Shown in pieces: positions 60,570 to 64,000 of a stretch of DNA of 64,000 nt. The notes below the pieces were generated by a model that was not told where the DNA came from, ran no database searches, and saw only the letters and a program-made list of their open reading frames with translations. A program made the translations under genes and the position numbers. Within the stretch, counting starts at the first letter, position 1; each line of letters starts with the position of its first letter. Location: assembly GCF_017876435.1 (NCBI RefSeq), contig NZ_JAGIOA010000001.1:3286001-3350000 (forward strand), read 5' to 3'. The stretch comes from Microbacterium phyllosphaerae. Lineage in GTDB: Bacteria > Actinomycetota > Actinomycetes > Actinomycetales > Microbacteriaceae.

Positions 60570-61655
60570 TCAGAGCGTCGGGCCGGACTGTTCGTCGGTG
60601 AGCAGCATCGCCTCGGCCAGTCGCGGCGGCTGCGTGCGTGCGGCCAGACGGAAGGCGCTCGGACTCAGACCGACGTGACGGGAGAACTGTGCTCGAAGCG
60701 CCGCAGCGTCGGCGAACCCCGACCTCAGGGCGACCGCGGCGAGGTCCTGCGGTGGAGTCGACAGCAGCTCCTCTCGGGCCGTGATCAGACGGCGGCGCAG
60801 CAGTCTGCCGGCAAGGCTCTCGTCCGTTCCCGCGTAGAGGCGGAAGAGCTGGCGGCGGCTGACATGAAGTTCCGCGGCGAGCGCCTCGATGTCGAATCCG
60901 GCGTCGCGATGCCGCCGCTCGATGATCCTCCCCGCCTCCGCGCGGAGCTCGCTCGCGCGATCGGTCTCGCCGTCGCCGGGGAACTGCCGGAACAGGCCCC
61001 GGACCAGCGCGAGGAGCGCCGCCTCGGTGCCGGCCAGAGCTCCCGCGCCCTGATCGGGGTCCTTGGCCCACTCGAACAGCATCCGCCCGAACGAGGCACC
61101 CGCCGCCCGCGTGAGAGGGGTGTCGGGGAACATCTCCGCACCCCGGGCCAGCACATGCCGGTACCCGGGGATCGCCGCGACCGGGACGACGACTCCCGTC
61201 GTGTCGCTGACGGCGAGATGCTCGACCGCGGAGGCCCCCATGCTCGACATGAAGCCCATGCGTCCGACGCTCATCAACTGGACGCCTGCGGCCGTGCGCA
61301 GTCGCTGACCACCCTGGTTCGACATCCCGACGATGACGATGTCCTCATCTTCGGGGGAACCGCGGTCGTAACTGACCGTGTGCGGGGTCTCGAGCGTGCT
61401 GTAGAGCATGGTCGCGCCGATCGATCTCCGCAGCAGCGCGGCCTCGAAGGCGTCCGGGTCGTCGGCCCGCATGGTTCCGAAGTTCGAGAGCTGGAGCATC
61501 CCGAGGTTGCCGTCGAGACGGATCACCTCTGCGGAGAACCAGGACGGAAGCCCGGGGCCGCTTTCGGCGGCCGCGCCACCCGCCGGCGCCCACAGGCCAC
61601 CGGACAGACGGCCCAGCCACGCGGCCAGCTCGGCATCATCGATCATGCGCCCCAT
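60570..61655 (-). CDS. AraC-family transcriptional regulator
   Basis: About 361 residues: an N-terminal AraC-binding-like domain (LPSWFSAEVIRLDGNLGMLQ region, with SYDRGSPEDEDIVIVG) and a C-terminal double HTH (IEALAAELHVSRRQLFRLYA, then LAAVALRSGFADAAALRAQF and GLSPSAFR). The start is uncertain: ATG at 61655 has GGGGGA 5 nt upstream; ATG at 61667 and starts up to 61739 are in frame. The effector and targets are unknown; no neighbour looks like a regulated operon. Confidence 0.82.
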   Translation of the reverse strand: MGRMIDDAELAAWLGRLSGGLWAPAGGAAAESGPGLPSWFSAEVIRLDGNLGMLQLSNFGTMRADDPDAFEAALLRRSIGATMLYSTLETPHTVSYDRGSPEDEDIVIVGMSNQGGQRLRTAAGVQLMSVGRMGFMSSMGASAVEHLAVSDTTGVVVPVAAIPGYRHVLARGAEMFPDTPLTRAAGASFGRMLFEWAKDPDQGAGALAGTEAALLALVRGLFRQFPGDGETDRASELRAEAGRIIERRHRDAGFDIEALAAELHVSRRQLFRLYAGTDESLAGRLLRRRLITAREELLSTPPQDLAAVALRSGFADAAALRAQFSRHVGLSPSAFRLAARTQPPRLAEAMLLTDEQSGPTL

Positions 61656-61791
61656 CGCATCCCCCATCGGGTGCGGGCCGCGTGTGCGACGAGAGCCCGA
61701 TCCCGCCCTCACCATATTCACGCGGACGAGGTCGTGCAATATACGTTGACGCCCGCGCCGCTGCTGTCGACGCCGAGCGCCGACGGCGGAC

Positions 61792-62301
61792 TCAGCGGAA
61801 CGAGGCCGCGACCGAGTTGCGGTGGTAGTCGAACACGATGCTGGTCCTGGTCGAGGCCACGCTGCTCTGCGCCGACAGGTGCTCGAGCACGAACTCCCGC
61901 ATCTCCGACGAGTCGGCCACGGCGATGTGCAGCAGGAAGTCGTCGTCTCCGCCGAGGAAGAACACCTGGATCACCTGCGGAAGCGCTCGCACGCGGTCGG
62001 CGAACTCGACGATGCTCTCGCGCCGAGCACTCGGGCGGAGGCTCACCCCGATGATGGCCTGCAGGCCCGCACCCAGCTTGCGCTCGTCGACGCTCGCGTG
62101 GAAACCGCTGATCACCCCGCGGTCGACGAGCGCACGCAGACGGGCGTGCGCGGTCGACGGTGCGACACCGAGGTGGCCGGCGAGCTCGGCGTTGGTCATC
62201 CGCCCGTCGGCACTCAGCAGCTGCACGATCCGTGCATCGATCGGATCGAGCGCCGGAGCCCGAAGGGTGTTCGGCTGAGGGGTCTCGGACGTCGTCTCCA
62301 T
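61792..62301 (-). CDS. Lrp/AsnC-family regulator (AldR-like)
   Basis: The 169-residue protein has the Lrp HTH (MTNAELAGHLGVAPSTAHAR, about 35-54) and a C-terminal RAM ligand domain (VIQVFFLGGDDDFLLHIAVA). It is divergent from alanine dehydrogenase, the same pairing as mycobacterial aldR-ald, where alanine switches the regulator to activate ald. CATAAT lies 7 nt before the ATG, suggesting a leaderless message. Confidence 0.9.
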   Translation of the reverse strand: METTSETPQPNTLRAPALDPIDARIVQLLSADGRMTNAELAGHLGVAPSTAHARLRALVDRGVISGFHASVDERKLGAGLQAIIGVSLRPSARRESIVEFADRVRALPQVIQVFFLGGDDDFLLHIAVADSSEMREFVLEHLSAQSSVASTRTSIVFDYHRNSVAASFR

Positions 62302-62308
62302 GCGAACG

Positions 62309-62314
62309 ATTATG
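62309..62314 (-). promoter_or_regulatory. -10 element (CATAAT) of the lrp-like gene, leaderless
   Basis: CATAAT ends 7 nt before the ATG at 62301. The remaining gap to ald (62315-62416) has several TTCTG/CAGAA-like half sites (near 62349, 62370 and 62379) that could bind the Lrp protein. Confidence 0.5.
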
Positions 62315-62416
62315 CAGGATCCGCTGGACGAACGAATGTTCTTCAGGCATTCTGTCGATCAACCGACGTTTCTGCGATTCTGAAATGCACTCACGCAACC
62401 GTACTTTGGAGGATCG

Positions 62417-63511
62417 ATGAAGATCGGCGTGCCCACAGAGGTCAAGAACAACGAGAACCGCACCGCGCTCACCCCCGCGGGGGCCGACCGCCTGGTCCAC
62501 GAGGGCCACCGTGTGCTCGTGCAGTCCGGAGCGGGTGTCGGGTCGGGCATCTCCGACGAGGCCTACCGCATCGCGGGCGCCGAGATCGTCGAGACCGCCG
62601 AAGAGACCTGGGGCGAGGCGGATCTTCTCATCAAGGTGAAGGAGCCGATCGCCCAGGAGTACGGCTTCCTGCGCCCCGACCTCACACTGTTCACCTACCT
62701 GCATCTCGCGGCAGACCGCGCGCTCACGTCCGCGCTCGTCGATGCGGGCACCACCGCCGTCGCCTACGAGACCGTGCAGCTGCCTGACCGCAGCCTTCCG
62801 CTGCTGGTGCCGATGAGCGAGATCGCCGGGCGCCTGTCGGTCACGATGGGCTCGTACTCGCTGATGCGATCCGCCGGAGGACGCGGCGTGCTGATGGGCG
62901 GCATCGCGGGAGCTCCTCGCGCCAAGACGGTGGTGATCGGCGGAGGCGTCGCCGGCGAGCATGCGGCGGCGAACGCACTCGGACTCGGTTCTCAGGTGAC
63001 CGTGATCGACATCTCGCTTCCGCGACTTCGCGAGCTCGAGCACCGCTACGGCGGCGCCCTGCAGACCCGCGCGTCGAGCAGGTACGACATCGCCGAAGAG
63101 CTGGCGAGCGCCGACCTCGTGATCGGCTCGGTCCTGATCCCCGGCGCCGCGGCACCGAAGCTCGTCACCGACGACATGGTCGCCACGATGAAGCCCGGCT
63201 CGGTACTCGTCGACATCGCGATCGACCAGGGCGGATGCTTCGAGGGGTCCCGCCCCACCACTCACGACGACCCCACGTTCGCCGTGCACGACTCGATCTA
63301 CTACTGCGTCGCGAACATGCCCGGGGCTGTGCCCGAGACGGCCACCCGCGCGCTGACCAACGCCACGCTCCCATACGTGTCGGCCATCGCCGGCAAGGGC
63401 TGGGAGCGCGCGGCGTCGGACGATGCGGCCCTCGCCAAGGGGCTCAACGTGCAGGGCGGCCGCATCACCCTCGATGCCGTCTCCCGCGCGCACGGCTTCG
63501 CGAGCGCCTGA
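62417..63511 (+). CDS. ald: alanine dehydrogenase
   Basis: The 364-residue NAD enzyme has the N-terminal MKIGVPTEVKNNENRTALTP, catalytic Lys75 in LIKVKEP and His96 in YLHLAAD, at the same positions as in the mycobacterial enzyme. The NAD-binding segment is VVIGGGVAGEHAAANALGLG. It interconverts alanine and pyruvate plus ammonia. ATG at 62417 follows GGAGG. Confidence 0.96.
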   Translation: MKIGVPTEVKNNENRTALTPAGADRLVHEGHRVLVQSGAGVGSGISDEAYRIAGAEIVETAEETWGEADLLIKVKEPIAQEYGFLRPDLTLFTYLHLAADRALTSALVDAGTTAVAYETVQLPDRSLPLLVPMSEIAGRLSVTMGSYSLMRSAGGRGVLMGGIAGAPRAKTVVIGGGVAGEHAAANALGLGSQVTVIDISLPRLRELEHRYGGALQTRASSRYDIAEELASADLVIGSVLIPGAAAPKLVTDDMVATMKPGSVLVDIAIDQGGCFEGSRPTTHDDPTFAVHDSIYYCVANMPGAVPETATRALTNATLPYVSAIAGKGWERAASDDAALAKGLNVQGGRITLDAVSRAHGFASA

Positions 63512-63546
63512 CCGCTCCGAGCGACGGGCAGGACAGCGCACGCGAG

Positions 63547-63575
63547 AAGGGCCGGGGACCATCTCCCCGGCCCTT
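63547..63575. terminator. bidirectional terminator between ald and the FAH-family gene
   Basis: A perfect 12-bp stem AAGGGCCGGGGA/TCCCCGGCCCTT with a 5-nt loop and TT tail, between convergent genes. Confidence 0.85.
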
Positions 63576-63598
63576 TTCCGTCCCCGACGGTCGCGCGC

Positions 63599-64000
63599 CT
63601 AGGGCCCGTCGTCGAATCGGATGGTGTTGCGCAGCGCGCCGATCCCCTCGATCTCGGTGGTGACGACATCGCCGTCGCGGAGCCACCGCGGCTCCGGCAT
63701 GCCGAGCGCCACTCCCCCCGGCGTCCCGGTGAGAACGATGTCGCCAGGACGCAGGACCGTGATCTGCGACACGTACGCGATGAGGTCGGCGGCGTCGAAG
63801 ACGAGGTCGGCCGTGTCCGCGTCCTGCACGAGCTCGCCGTTCACCGCGCAGGTGATCCGCAGACCGCCGTTCGGGTCGATCTCGTCGGCGGTGACCACCC
63901 ACGGTCCGACCGGTGTCGTGGCGTCGAACGCCTTGCCCTGCAGCCATTGCAGTGTGCGCTGCTGCCAGTCGCGCATCGAGATGTCGTTCGAGACGGCGTA
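63599..64000 (-). CDS. fumarylacetoacetate hydrolase-family protein, 5' part outside window
   Basis: The C-terminal ~133 residues are visible and the frame is open to the right edge (the last codons read YAVSNDIS before MRDWQQ). GPWVVTADEI, IAYVSQITVLRPGDIVLTGTPGGVA and GDVVTTEIEGIG are typical of the FAH fold, which uses Mg2+ to hydrolyse or decarboxylate C-C bonds in aromatic and sugar-acid breakdown (acylpyruvases, ureidoglycolate lyase-like). The substrate cannot be inferred. The methionine at 63976 is internal. Confidence 0.88.
   Translation of the reverse strand, partial: YAVSNDISMRDWQQRTLQWLQGKAFDATTPVGPWVVTADEIDPNGGLRITCAVNGELVQDADTADLVFDAADLIAYVSQITVLRPGDIVLTGTPGGVALGMPEPRWLRDGDVVTTEIEGIGALRNTIRFDDGP

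Noticed and set aside
61718..63562. A long minus-strand open frame opposite ald that runs into the Lrp gene.
   Set aside because: Shadow of ald and a frame-shifted view of the lrp-like gene; no motifs.

Overview
The window is 64 kb of high-GC chromosome from an actinobacterium, most likely a Microbacterium or another close Microbacteriaceae. Supporting signs are strong G/C at third codon positions, actinobacterial leaderless promoters (a TANNNT-like -10 hexamer 6-7 nt before the start codon), GH15 trehalase, RamB-type control of the glyoxylate genes, and the order tRNA-Trp-secE-nusG-rplK-rplA with rplJ-rplL elsewhere. No rRNA, CRISPR array, insertion sequence, integrase or prophage was found, so this is chromosomal backbone with some accessory operons. 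Both outermost genes are cut by the window edges.

Layout. 1-8.6 kb: a membrane transglutaminase, the tRNA hydroxylase TrhO, a phosphotransferase, tRNA-Ser(GGA) with a duplicated tail and terminator, a GNAT enzyme, a PAP2 phosphatase, a Bcr/CflA exporter and a cystathionine gamma-synthase/lyase. 8.6-15 kb: cystathionine beta-synthase, then a sugar ABC importer (two permeases and a lipoprotein, no ATPase) opposite a LacI regulator with palindromic operators. 15-20 kb: rplJ-rplL with an attenuator-like leader, GH15 trehalase divergent from a G6PDH-like protein, and a lone YqaJ-type nuclease. 20-23.3 kb: a five-gene surface operon with a SipW-type signal peptidase, three TasA/CalY-like secreted proteins and a LAxTG sortase substrate. 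23.5-29.9 kb: a DHA2 exporter with its MarR regulator and a two-operator promoter, the lysG/lysE pair, and a polar amino acid ABC importer. 29.9-32.7 kb: rplA, rplK, nusG, secE and tRNA-Trp. 32.9-37.5 kb: an unusual two-gene operon of a divergent HSP90 and a 932-residue TPR protein.

37.5-50.6 kb: pyruvate oxidase, then a putrescine/GABA catabolic cluster (two semialdehyde dehydrogenases, APC permease, UspA-type protein, putrescine-oxidase-like amine oxidase, GABA permease, GABA transaminase) divergent from a PucR-type regulator. Together these would import polyamine or GABA and convert it to succinate. 50.7-55 kb: a TetR regulator, a secreted glucoamylase-like protein, a methyltransferase, and a metallo-beta-lactamase-fold hydrolase divergent from a TetR regulator with two operator dyads. 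55-59.6 kb: a RamB-type regulator divergent from aceA-aceB (glyoxylate shunt). 59.7-64 kb: a small unknown protein, an AraC regulator, an Lrp regulator divergent from alanine dehydrogenase, and a truncated fumarylacetoacetate-hydrolase-family gene.

The candidates most worth following as little-described biology are the HSP90-TPR pair and the SipW/TasA/LAxTG operon. The many matched operator pairs give directly testable regulatory predictions.
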